The notes under the pieces were generated by a model. That model was not told the origin of the DNA, ran no database searches, and saw nothing but the letters and a program-made list of their open reading frames with translations. Below, in pieces: positions 8,762 to 16,469 of a DNA stretch of 64,000 nucleotides. This DNA comes from Terrabacter sp040702505 (GTDB lineage: Bacteria > Actinomycetota > Actinomycetes > Actinomycetales > Dermatophilaceae), in NCBI RefSeq assembly GCF_040702505.1, contig NZ_JBFBLC010000003.1, positions 372,001 to 436,000 on the forward strand, read 5' to 3'. The stretch's first letter is position 1. Every line of letters begins with the position of its first letter. The position numbers and the translations under genes were made by a program.

Positions 8762-9850
8762 ATGAGTGCACCGGTGCTCCATGTCCGCGGTCGCATGCTG
8801 ATCGGGCCCGAGGAGGTCGTCGACGAGCTCTGGGTCATCGACGGTCGCGTGTCCTTCACCCCGCCGACCGACGGCAGCGACGTGCAGACGCTCGAGGGCT
8901 GGGTGCTGCCCGGCCTCGTCGACGCGCACTGCCACGTCGGGCTCGGTCCGCACGGCGAGGTGCCGCGCGAGGAGGCCGAGCAGCAGGCGCTGACCGACCG
9001 CGACCACGGCACGCTGCTCATCCGCGACGCCGGTCAGCCGGGTGACACCCGCTGGGTCCACGAGCGTGAGGACCTGCCGAAGATCATCCGCGCCGGGCGC
9101 CACATCGCGCGCACCCGCCGCTACATCCGCAACTTCGCCCACGAGGTCGAGGAGGAGGAGCTCGAGCGGTACGTCCGGCTCGAGGCCCACCGCGGCGACG
9201 GCTGGGTCAAGCTCGTCGGCGACTGGATCGACCGTGACCTCGGCGACCTCGCCCCGAGCTGGTCGCAGCAGGCCGTCAAGGAGGCGATCGCGGCAGCGCA
9301 CGAGGAGGGGGTGCGCGTCACGGCACACTGCTTCGGCGAGCAGTCGCTGCGCGACCTCGCGGCCGCCGGGATCGACTGCATCGAGCACGCGACCGGGCTG
9401 CAGGAGGACTCCATCGACACCTTCGCCGCGCAGGGCATCGCGATCGTGCCGACCCTCGTCAACATCGCGCAGTTCCCCGACCTCGCCGCGCCGGCGGAGG
9501 AGAAGTTCCCCGAGTACCACCGGCACATGCTCGACCTGCACGAGCGGCGCTACGCCACCGTGGGTGCGGCCCACGAGGCGGGAGTCCCGATCTACGTCGG
9601 CACAGACGCCGGCGGCAGCCTCCCGCACGGACTGGTCGCCCAGGAGATGGTCGAGCTGACCAGGGCGGGGCTGAGCGCGACCGAGGTGGTCTCGGCCGCG
9701 ACCTGGGGTGCGCGCGAGTGGCTCGGGCGCCCGGGCATCGTGGAGGGCGAGGACGCCGACCTCGTCGTCTGCGCCGCCGACCCCCGCGCCGACGTCACGA
9801 CGGTCGGCGAGCCGCTCGGGGTCGTCCTGCGAGGCCGAGTTGTCGCCTGA
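8762..9850 (+). CDS. Amidohydrolase family protein (metal-dependent hydrolase)
   Basis: A 362-residue TIM-barrel amidohydrolase similar to the imidazolonepropionase/prolidase-like branch. Metal ligands are visible: HCH in VDAHCHVG (near residue 58), a candidate bridging Lys in WVKLVGDW, His in VTAHCFG, His in IEHATG and Asp in GTDAGG. The short N-terminal beta-sandwich and the final PDADLVV-like segment (GEDADLVVCAADP) are typical. The substrate is unknown; cyclic amides or peptides are common for this branch. It overlaps the following GNAT-fusion gene by about 11 nt, so the two are likely co-translated. Confidence 0.85.
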   Translation: MSAPVLHVRGRMLIGPEEVVDELWVIDGRVSFTPPTDGSDVQTLEGWVLPGLVDAHCHVGLGPHGEVPREEAEQQALTDRDHGTLLIRDAGQPGDTRWVHEREDLPKIIRAGRHIARTRRYIRNFAHEVEEEELERYVRLEAHRGDGWVKLVGDWIDRDLGDLAPSWSQQAVKEAIAAAHEEGVRVTAHCFGEQSLRDLAAAGIDCIEHATGLQEDSIDTFAAQGIAIVPTLVNIAQFPDLAAPAEEKFPEYHRHMLDLHERRYATVGAAHEAGVPIYVGTDAGGSLPHGLVAQEMVELTRAGLSATEVVSAATWGAREWLGRPGIVEGEDADLVVCAADPRADVTTVGEPLGVVLRGRVVA

Positions 9851-10772
9851 CGCGCTGCCCCCCACGGTGGGGCCGCAGCGCCCGCTGACGGCGCTGGGGG
9901 AGCGCGTCGAGGTGCGGCCTCCCTCTTCTGAGGACGTCCCGGCGTATGCCGCTGCCGTGACCCTCTCGGAGCGGCGCCTGGCCGACTTCGCGATCCCCAA
10001 CCCGCACAACCTGCCGACCGTCCTCGAGAGCCAGTCGCCGACGTACCGCACCTTCATGGTCGTGGCCCTCGACCCCGGGGACTCCCACGGCCTCGTCGGT
10101 CGTGTCAACGTGGCCAACGTCGTCGGCGGCGCCTTCCGCAGCGCCACGGTCGGCTACGACTCCTACGACCCGTATGCCGGTCGCGGCCTCTTCGCCGAGG
10201 GCCTGCGGCTCGTGCTCGACCTCGTCTTCGAGGACCCTCCGCACGGCATGGGCCTGCACCGCATCGAGGCCAACATCCAGCCGGCCAACCACCGCTCCGC
10301 GGGGCTCGTGCGCTCGCTGGGGTTCACCCACGAGGGGTTCTCGCGAGACTTCCTGCACCTGCCGGGTCCTGACGGGCGCCGCGACTGGCGCGACCACGAC
10401 CGCTACACGATGCTGGCGAGCGACTGGCCGGCCGCGCCCTACCACCTCGCGGCCCGGCGGCGCGTCGCCTGCGTCGTCCACCGAGCCGGTGGCATCGGGG
10501 GGACGACCCTCGGCGAGGCGGTCGCCGCCGAGCTCGGGATCCCGCACTTCTCCTCCGCGGTCGTCGAGAGCCCCGACGTGCTCTTCGAGCTGCTCCGCTG
10601 CTCACCGGTGGGAGGCGTGGTCGAGTGCGGGCTGACCGGCCCGGCGCTGCGGATGGGCCTGGCCCGCGCCGGATTCGACCCGTCGGTCGTGCCGGTGTTC
10701 CCGGGCGGGGTCGACGTGCCCAGGCGTGACGTCGTGCGGCACGCCCTCACGGTGCGCGCCGCGTTCGCCTGA
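9840..10772 (+). CDS. GNAT acetyltransferase fused to a degenerate P-loop domain
   Basis: About 310 residues in two parts. Residues about 15-195 look like a RimJ/RimL-type GNAT: a GYDSYDPYAGRGLFAEGLRL acetyl-CoA loop, HRIEANIQPANHRSAGLVRSLGF, and DRYTMLASDW at the end. The C-terminal 105 residues begin VACVVHRAGGIGGTTLGEA and continue AELGIPHF, resembling the start of a small-molecule kinase, but the Walker A Lys is Gly (GGIGGTT). Phosphoryl transfer is therefore unlikely. The start is uncertain: TTG 9840 (GCGAGG upstream, overlapping the amidohydrolase) is preferred over GTG 9867. It probably acts with the amidohydrolase; the substrate is unknown. Confidence 0.75.
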   Translation: MSPDALPPTVGPQRPLTALGERVEVRPPSSEDVPAYAAAVTLSERRLADFAIPNPHNLPTVLESQSPTYRTFMVVALDPGDSHGLVGRVNVANVVGGAFRSATVGYDSYDPYAGRGLFAEGLRLVLDLVFEDPPHGMGLHRIEANIQPANHRSAGLVRSLGFTHEGFSRDFLHLPGPDGRRDWRDHDRYTMLASDWPAAPYHLAARRRVACVVHRAGGIGGTTLGEAVAAELGIPHFSSAVVESPDVLFELLRCSPVGGVVECGLTGPALRMGLARAGFDPSVVPVFPGGVDVPRRDVVRHALTVRAAFA

Positions 10773-10794
10773 CCGGGCCCACGGCATACGGCAA

Positions 10795-10831
10795 CGGGCC
10801 CGCGCCGGCGTGGGGTGCCGACACGGGCCCG
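10795..10831. terminator. Candidate bidirectional terminator between convergent genes
   Basis: Two copies of the self-complementary CGGGCCCG (10795-10802 and 10824-10831) can pair across a 21-nt loop in the 78-nt gap between the GNAT-fusion gene and the convergent beta-galactosidase gene. A CGGCATAC copy is at 10782. Confidence 0.45.
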
Positions 10832-10850
10832 AGGGCTCGAGCTGTTGCGG

Positions 10851-13800
10851 TCAGCCGGTGCAGTGGAGCAGCTGGGCGTCGACCCAGTCGGCGTTGTCGT
10901 GCCCGTTGCCGTCGCCGGCGTCGCCCACCGCGAGCGTCAGCGTGTGGCTGCCGGTCACGTCGACCGTCAGGGCCTGGGCGGCCGTGCCCTGCCGCAGGAC
11001 GCCCGTCGTGGCCTTCGCCACGCCGTCGACGAGCACCTGGAAGGTGACCGAGCCGCGTCCTGCCCCCGCCGAGTCGTCGACACCCACGCCCGTGGTGAAG
11101 CTCGTGCAGCCCTGCGGCACGGCCACGGTCACGCTGCTGACCGCGTTGGTGCCAAGGCCCTTGGCGTAGGTCACTCCCTTGACCGTCAACGGGCCGCCGT
11201 CGCCGGCAGACGATCCGCCGACGTTGGTGTCGCGCTCGACCGGGCCGTAGCCGTTCGTCGCCGACACGAACGGCAGGTCGCTGACGAACTGGTCACCGCT
11301 GCTGCGGACGGTCACCGGCAGGGTGCTCCCGGTGCGTCCGGGGTGCCCGTCCTGCGCGTACGTCGCCCATGCGGACAGGGCCGCCGACCCCGTGCGGGCG
11401 TCAGCGGGGACCGTGACCGTCCAGCGCAAAGGGCGGGCCTCACCCGGCTGCAGCGCGGCCCCTGCCGTCTCGCCCGCAGGGGTCACGAGCCAGCCTGCCG
11501 GTGCCTCGAGCGCCGTCACGACGGACGAGGCCGTGCCGCCGGAGCGGTTCGTCAGCGTCCCCTGGACGTGGATGACGTCGCCGGGGCGGACGGGGGAGCC
11601 GGCGTCGCTCGTCAGCGCGCCCATGGACACCTGGGACGGCACGGTCGGGTCGCCGTATGCCGCCGCGTCCCACCGCGGGGCCGTCACCGTCTCGACCGGT
11701 ACGCCGCCGCGGACGGTGCCGAGGTCGGTGAGGGCGACCTTCTCGAGGCCGTCACCCGGGCCACCGTCGCTCGTGACGGCGAGCGCCAGGGTGTTCGTGC
11801 CGCGGGGGTCGAGGATGCCGTTCGGCACGACGAACGTGTGCTGCGGCCCGACGTCCGCCACGTACTGCCCCACGTTCCAGCCGTTGACGAAGACGAGCGC
11901 CCGGTAGTGCCCGCCGGAGCGCGGGACCGAGGGATCGCCGATGGTGATGCCGAGGGAGGCATCGTCCGCCTCGGGCACTGCCAGCGGGAAGCTCGTGCGG
12001 TACCACGTCGTGCCGGGGGAGGTCGCAGCCGCGCCGTCGCCGGCGCTCGCCGGGACCGACGCCTTCGCCCACGTCGAGTCGTCGTAGCCGGGCAGCGCCC
12101 AGCCGTGACGCTCGCCGAACTGGCCGCCCGCGTTGGCGGGACCACGAACGGGGTCGACGAGGTCCTCGCCGCCGAGGTTGCCCTGCAGCCTCCACGTCGG
12201 AGCGACGGCTACCGAGGCGTTCGACGCGCCCGTGAAGGTCGCCGAGATGAGCCCGCGGCCCTCCTTGTGGGCGTCGTTGACGCCGCCGTCCTCGTTGTGA
12301 CCGTTGTTGCGCACCATGACGGACAGCACGTGCGGGCCGTCGGTCCGCAGCTCGGAGGGGATCGCGAACGAGGCGGTGCCCGTGGTGGCGGGGGAGGAGA
12401 CTCCCGAGGGCAGCACGTGCTGGCCCAGGTAGGTGCCGTCGAGCCAGGCCTGGAGCATGCCGGCACCGCCGCCGCCGTAGCGCAGGTTGACGGAGGCGGC
12501 AGCCGAGCCACCGCTGTAGCGGCCCCGGTACCAGACGTCGCCCTGGTGGAAGCCGTAGTCGTCGGCCGTCAGGACCGGTGCGCCAGCCGGCGGCTTGGTC
12601 GTGCTGTTCGTCGTCGTGTGGTCCGCGACCGCCCACGTCGAGTCGTCGAAGCCGGTCTCGGACTCCGGCGAGCCCGGAGCCGACCGCCAGTCGCCCAGGG
12701 TGGGCAGCGAGACGGCGATGGCGCCGGGGAGCCGGGAGTCGGCCGAGACCGACCCGGACGGCGTCGCCGAGACCGCGGTTCCAGCGCCGTTCCACGTCAC
12801 GCGGTGGATCTGCGACGGACCCCAGACCTCGAGGTCGGCAGCGTCCTTCGTGTCCCCGGTGAGCGCGAGCGTCGAGCCGTCCACCGTGGCCGTGCGCACG
12901 AGCTCGGGACCGCGCTCGAGCACGGGACCGGCGGCGGTGTCCTGGCGCCAGAAGGTGCCGGCCGTCGCCTCGTCGGCGAGGAGCAGGGTCAGCTGCGGGC
13001 GGCCGCCGCCGTGGACCTGGACGCGGGTGAGCCCGTCGTGCCGGTAGTCGAGCCGCAGGTCTCCCGTGGCCGGGTCCCAGGTGCTCGTGACCGGTCCGCC
13101 CGTCGAGGTGACGTGCGGCCGGGAGGAGTAGCGCAGCACCGTCTCGCCGTCCTCCCCGGCGCGCCCGTAGAGCAGCGCGAGGTCCTTCCCGCCCTGGGCC
13201 AGGTGGGTCATGATCTCCGACGTGGAGTAGACGAGGTGCTGGCCGCCGAGCGCGTAGTTCGCGACGAGGATCTTGGCGTCCTGCCCGTCGATGTGCAGCG
13301 ATCCCTGTTGCGGCACCGTGTAGCTGCCGTCGGGAGTGCTGACCGGGAAGGTGAAGGTCTCGTCGGTCGTCGAGCTCGAGGGGTTGTGCATGGCGACGTA
13401 GAAGTGCGTCGCCGTGTCGGGGTTGACGTCGTGGTAGACGCGGATCCGGGGGTTGGACGGCGTGACCGGGTCGCCCTTGTCGACCTTGGTGATGGGCTCG
13501 ACGCTCTGCAGGAAGAGGCCGAGCTCCTTCATCGTCGTCGCCTTCGGCCGGATCTGGCGCGCCTCGTCGAAGGCGGCGCCGTAGTCGTAGGAGCTGTAGA
13601 CGACCGGTGCCGGCAGCCAGCCCCAGGAGGTGCCGCCGAAGGTCATGTAGAAGTTCTGCAGCGTCAGGCGGTTGGCGATGTTGGTGCCGTAGAAGACGCG
13701 CTCGTAGCCGGAGCCCTCGCGCTGCGCCGTGCAGTCGTAGGTGCCGTTGCTGCCCCAGTAGTCGAACCAGCCGCCGCCGAACTCGGCGACGAAGCCCGGC

Positions 13801-14801
13801 GTCTCGGGTGAGGCGGTCGAGCCGCCCTTGGCGCCGCCGGTGCCCCAGATGCCCCAGTCGGGAGCAGCCGACGGCGCGCCGGGGGTGGCGTCCGTCCGGC
13901 ACGTGCCACCGGGGTAGCCGTCGAACGCGTACAGGTCGGTGGGGCCCTCGACGGTGCCGCTCACCGAGGAGGGCGTGGGCACCCAGATGCCGTTGCGGCC
14001 CTTGTCGTTGTGGAAGATCGGGACCGTGATCCCGTCGGAGCGCACCTTGTCGTAGAGGTGGCTCATGTACGCCTTCTGCGAGGTCCCGGCCGACGCCAGC
14101 TCGTTCTCGATCTGGTAGAGGATGACCGTCCCCGTGCCGTTGGTCAGCTGGTGGCGGGCGATGACCTCGTCGATCTTCCCGAGCCACTCGTCCGAGGCGG
14201 CCAGGTAGTCGGGGGCGTCGCTGCGCGCCTTGCCCGCCTGGTTGGTGAGCCAGCCGGGGAAGCCGCCGCCGCTCGTCTCGGCGTTGATGTACGGCCCGGG
14301 CCGGGCGATGACGTAGATCCCCACCTCCTTGGCGATGTCGAGGAGCGTGTCCACGTCGCGGATGCCGCTGAAGTCGTAGACCCCCTGTTTCGGCGAGTGG
14401 TAGGCCCAGTCGAAGTAGATCGAGGTCGCGTTGTAGCCCTCGGCCTTCATCTTCTGGAGCATGTCGCGCCAGAGGCCGGGGCTGGGCAGTCGCCAGTAGT
14501 GGAACTCACCCGACCAGACGAAGGTGCGCTTCCCGTCGATCATCAGCGAGTACTTGTCGTAGCTGACGCTGTGCGTGCCCGAGGCTGTCGACGGACCCGG
14601 GACGGTGGCCGCGGCGGCCGTCTGCGGTGCAGCGGTGGCTGCGGTGGCGACGCTGGTGCCGAGGGCGCTCGCGGACAGTGGGGCTGCGAGCACTGCGAGG
14701 ATGGCGACGGCTGTGGCCGCCGCACTGGCCCGCCAACGGCGGCCGCCGGGCGGCCCGGCGCTTCCCGGGGATCTCTGTCCGTGCCGTCCAGCAGTCTTCA
14801 T
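10851..14801 (-). CDS. Secreted multidomain beta-galactosidase, GH35
   Basis: A 1316-residue exported glycosidase that should release terminal beta-galactose from polysaccharides or glycans. Domain order: Arg-rich signal peptide with a hydrophobic core (AVAILAVLAAPLSASALG); GH35 barrel at about 60-420 with WSGEFHYWR, the acid/base Glu in YQIENELAS and the likely nucleophile Glu in GFVAEFGGGWFDYWG; beta domains; two jelly-roll modules (one ending VFVNGWNVGQYV); a NEW3-type Ig-like module; and a C-terminal NPCBM-like carbohydrate-binding module (SATNGYGPVERD to DWVDAQLLHCTG). The start ATG 14801 has GAGAGG upstream; an in-frame GTG at 14822 is possible. It stands alone between ffh-linked genes and rpsP, where related genomes usually have no such gene. 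Confidence 0.93.
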   Translation of the reverse strand: MKTAGRHGQRSPGSAGPPGGRRWRASAAATAVAILAVLAAPLSASALGTSVATAATAAPQTAAAATVPGPSTASGTHSVSYDKYSLMIDGKRTFVWSGEFHYWRLPSPGLWRDMLQKMKAEGYNATSIYFDWAYHSPKQGVYDFSGIRDVDTLLDIAKEVGIYVIARPGPYINAETSGGGFPGWLTNQAGKARSDAPDYLAASDEWLGKIDEVIARHQLTNGTGTVILYQIENELASAGTSQKAYMSHLYDKVRSDGITVPIFHNDKGRNGIWVPTPSSVSGTVEGPTDLYAFDGYPGGTCRTDATPGAPSAAPDWGIWGTGGAKGGSTASPETPGFVAEFGGGWFDYWGSNGTYDCTAQREGSGYERVFYGTNIANRLTLQNFYMTFGGTSWGWLPAPVVYSSYDYGAAFDEARQIRPKATTMKELGLFLQSVEPITKVDKGDPVTPSNPRIRVYHDVNPDTATHFYVAMHNPSSSTTDETFTFPVSTPDGSYTVPQQGSLHIDGQDAKILVANYALGGQHLVYSTSEIMTHLAQGGKDLALLYGRAGEDGETVLRYSSRPHVTSTGGPVTSTWDPATGDLRLDYRHDGLTRVQVHGGGRPQLTLLLADEATAGTFWRQDTAAGPVLERGPELVRTATVDGSTLALTGDTKDAADLEVWGPSQIHRVTWNGAGTAVSATPSGSVSADSRLPGAIAVSLPTLGDWRSAPGSPESETGFDDSTWAVADHTTTNSTTKPPAGAPVLTADDYGFHQGDVWYRGRYSGGSAAASVNLRYGGGGAGMLQAWLDGTYLGQHVLPSGVSSPATTGTASFAIPSELRTDGPHVLSVMVRNNGHNEDGGVNDAHKEGRGLISATFTGASNASVAVAPTWRLQGNLGGEDLVDPVRGPANAGGQFGERHGWALPGYDDSTWAKASVPASAGDGAAATSPGTTWYRTSFPLAVPEADDASLGITIGDPSVPRSGGHYRALVFVNGWNVGQYVADVGPQHTFVVPNGILDPRGTNTLALAVTSDGGPGDGLEKVALTDLGTVRGGVPVETVTAPRWDAAAYGDPTVPSQVSMGALTSDAGSPVRPGDVIHVQGTLTNRSGGTASSVVTALEAPAGWLVTPAGETAGAALQPGEARPLRWTVTVPADARTGSAALSAWATYAQDGHPGRTGSTLPVTVRSSGDQFVSDLPFVSATNGYGPVERDTNVGGSSAGDGGPLTVKGVTYAKGLGTNAVSSVTVAVPQGCTSFTTGVGVDDSAGAGRGSVTFQVLVDGVAKATTGVLRQGTAAQALTVDVTGSHTLTLAVGDAGDGNGHDNADWVDAQLLHCTG

Positions 14802-14851
14802 CGCGCCGACCTCTCTGCCCACCGTCGTTGGTGAATGTCCGATGTTGGTCG

Positions 14852-14881
14852 ATCGTGTGAACTTGTGTCGGGCGCTGTCAA
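14852..14881 (-). promoter_or_regulatory. Promoter of the GH35 gene
   Basis: Read on the minus strand there is a consensus -35 TTGACA (14881 down to 14876), an 18-bp spacer and a -10-like CACGAT (14857 down to 14852), about 45 nt before ATG 14801. The spacer is unusually AT-rich for this genome and contains ACAAGTTCACA, which may be part of a sugar-responsive operator. The 5' leader has repeated GTTGGT words on the plus strand. Confidence 0.45.
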
Positions 14882-14961
14882 CGGTCTTTGCGATGATTTG
14901 ACCGGACAGGATGTGGACAGGCGCAGACAGGCGGACGTGGTCGGGAGCATCCCCTCACGTC

Positions 14962-14970
14962 TGGCAGAAT
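14962..14970 (+). promoter_or_regulatory. Candidate rpsP promoter box
   Basis: The word TCTGGCAGAAT begins at 14960, and a near-copy TCTGGCAGACT lies about 170 nt upstream of rplS (18537-18547). The shared word contains a -10-like CAGAAT/CAGACT and may mark ribosomal-protein promoters. The untranslated leader would then be about 115 nt. No clear -35 element is seen. The 291-nt gap upstream of rpsP otherwise holds only the divergent GH35 promoter. Confidence 0.35.
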
Positions 14971-15092
14971 GGAGGGCTGTACCCGTCCGGCCCCCTCTCG
15001 GCTGGACCGGACGCCTACACACCGAGCGTCGGCACCCCGGCTGAACCCAGCCGGTCTCGCCGCGCTCACTACCTGTTGAGGAGACTGCCACC

Positions 15093-15530
15093 GTGGCTGT
15101 CAAGATCCGCCTGAAGCGCATGGGCAAGATCCGTGCACCGTTCTACCGCGTCGTCGTCATGGACTCGCGCACCAAGCGCGACGGCCGTGCCATCGAGGAG
15201 ATCGGCAAGTACCACCCCACCGAGCAGCCGTCGCTCATCGACATCGACATCGAGCGCGCGCACTACTGGCTCAGCCAGGGCGCCCAGCCGACCGAGGCCG
15301 TCGCCGCCCTCATCAAGATCGTCGACGAGGGGAAGCTCCAGACCAAGGAGCCCAAGACCTCGAAGAAGGACCTCTACGAGGCTGCCGTCGCCGCCGCCGG
15401 TGGCAAGGGCGAGGCCGGCGACACCCCGGCCCCGCGCAAGAAGGCCGCCAAGAAGGCCGAGCCCAAGGCGGACGAGGCGACCGAGGCTCCGGCCGAGGCC
15501 GCTGACGACACCGCGAAGGCCGAGGCCTGA
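15093..15530 (+). CDS. rpsP: Small ribosomal subunit protein bS16
   Basis: Ribosomal protein S16, a 30S assembly protein. The conserved N-terminal core is clear (MAVKIRLKRMGKIRAPFYRV, then DGRAIEEIGKYHP). At 145 residues it is much longer than the roughly 80-90 residues of the core family: after residue 95 there is a Lys/Ala/Glu-rich disordered tail (RKKAAKKAEPKADEA), common in actinobacteria. The start is GTG 15093 with GAGGAG upstream. It leads the conserved block rpsP-khpA-rimM-trmD. Confidence 0.96.
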   Translation: MAVKIRLKRMGKIRAPFYRVVVMDSRTKRDGRAIEEIGKYHPTEQPSLIDIDIERAHYWLSQGAQPTEAVAALIKIVDEGKLQTKEPKTSKKDLYEAAVAAAGGKGEAGDTPAPRKKAAKKAEPKADEATEAPAEAADDTAKAEA

Positions 15531-15532
15531 GC

Positions 15533-15775
15533 ATGCTCGAGGAGGCGCTCGAGCACCTCGTCAAGGGCATCGTCGACCACGACGAGGAGGTCGTCGTGCG
15601 CCGCAAGGAGCTGCGCCGCGGTGAGCTGCTCGAGGTCCGGGTCCACCCCGACGACCTCGGCCGCGTCATCGGCCGCTCCGGCCGCACGGCGAGCGCCCTG
15701 CGCACCGTCGTCGGCGCCCTCGCGGGCAACAACAACGTACGCGTCGACATCGTCGACACCGACCGCGTGCGCTGA
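15533..15775 (+). CDS. khpA: KH-domain RNA-binding protein KhpA
   Basis: Eighty residues forming a single KH domain; the RNA-binding loop reads GRVIGRSGRTASALRTVV, the GxxG signature. KhpA-type proteins bind RNA, often with a KhpB partner, and affect cell elongation and ribosome biology in Gram-positive bacteria. It starts 2 nt after the rpsP stop (ATG 15533) and is followed by a strong terminator. Confidence 0.92.
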   Translation: MLEEALEHLVKGIVDHDEEVVVRRKELRRGELLEVRVHPDDLGRVIGRSGRTASALRTVVGALAGNNNVRVDIVDTDRVR

Positions 15776-15818
15776 GCGCCGACGGCTCACGACGAGCCGC
15801 CCCAGCACCACGAGTGAC

Positions 15819-15854
15819 CGACAGGGCGCCCCGGACCTCCGGGGCGCCCTGTCG
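15819..15854 (+). terminator. Strong terminator after khpA
   Basis: An almost uninterrupted 16-17 bp GC-rich inverted repeat with a tiny loop (centre at about 15836) lies 44 nt after the khpA stop and separates rpsP-khpA from rimM-trmD. Confidence 0.75.
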
Positions 15855-15941
15855 CGTCCTCGGGGCCCCGCCGTCGCGCACGCCCCGCACCGTCACCCGG
15901 ACGCGTCTCCCGCCCGTCCCGGACCTGAGAGGATTCGGCCC

Positions 15942-16469
15942 ATGAACGTCGTCCTGGCCCGCATCGGCAAACCCCATGGCCTGCGGGGAGAGGTCACCGT
16001 GCAGCTGCACACCGACGACCCCGAGGAGCGCTTCGCCGTCGGCACCGTCGTCGCCACCGAGGCCGAGCCCGGATCCGGCGTGCCGACGGCCCTGACCGTG
16101 GCCTCGACCCGGGTGCACCGCGGCATCTGGCTGCTCACCTTCGAGGAGATCCCCGACCGCACCGGTGCGGAGAGCCTGCGCGGCACCCGGCTCGTGCTCC
16201 CCGAGGCCGCACCCACCGCGGAGGAGGAGGCGTTCTACGAGGAGGACCTCGTCGGACTCGAGGTCCGCGACACCTCCGGTGAGAGGCTCGGGACCATCAG
16301 CGGGCTGGAGATCGGGCCTGCCCAGGACCGCCTGGTGGTGAGGCTCGAGGACGGCGTGACGGCATACGTCCCCTTCGTCAAGCGCATCGTGCCGACGGTC
16401 GCCGAGGACCACGTGGTCGTCGACCCGCCGCCCGGCCTCTTCGACCTCTACCGCGAGGCCGCCGAGTGA
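15942..16469 (+). CDS. rimM: Ribosome maturation factor RimM
   Basis: A 175-residue 16S rRNA processing factor that binds S19 and matures the 30S head. The N-terminal barrel begins VVLARIGKPHGLRGEVTV; the C-terminal PRC-barrel has FYEEDLVGLEV and VPFVKRIVPTV. ATG 15942 is preferred; a GAGGAT box 7 nt upstream may be a leaderless -10. The stop overlaps the trmD start by 4 nt (GTGA), so the pair is coupled. Confidence 0.95.
   Translation: MNVVLARIGKPHGLRGEVTVQLHTDDPEERFAVGTVVATEAEPGSGVPTALTVASTRVHRGIWLLTFEEIPDRTGAESLRGTRLVLPEAAPTAEEEAFYEEDLVGLEVRDTSGERLGTISGLEIGPAQDRLVVRLEDGVTAYVPFVKRIVPTVAEDHVVVDPPPGLFDLYREAAE

Noticed and set aside
10815..13811. A 998-codon plus-strand frame opposite the beta-galactosidase
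   Set aside because: A shadow: biased Arg/Gly/Val composition and no motif, while the minus strand encodes a clear GH35 protein.
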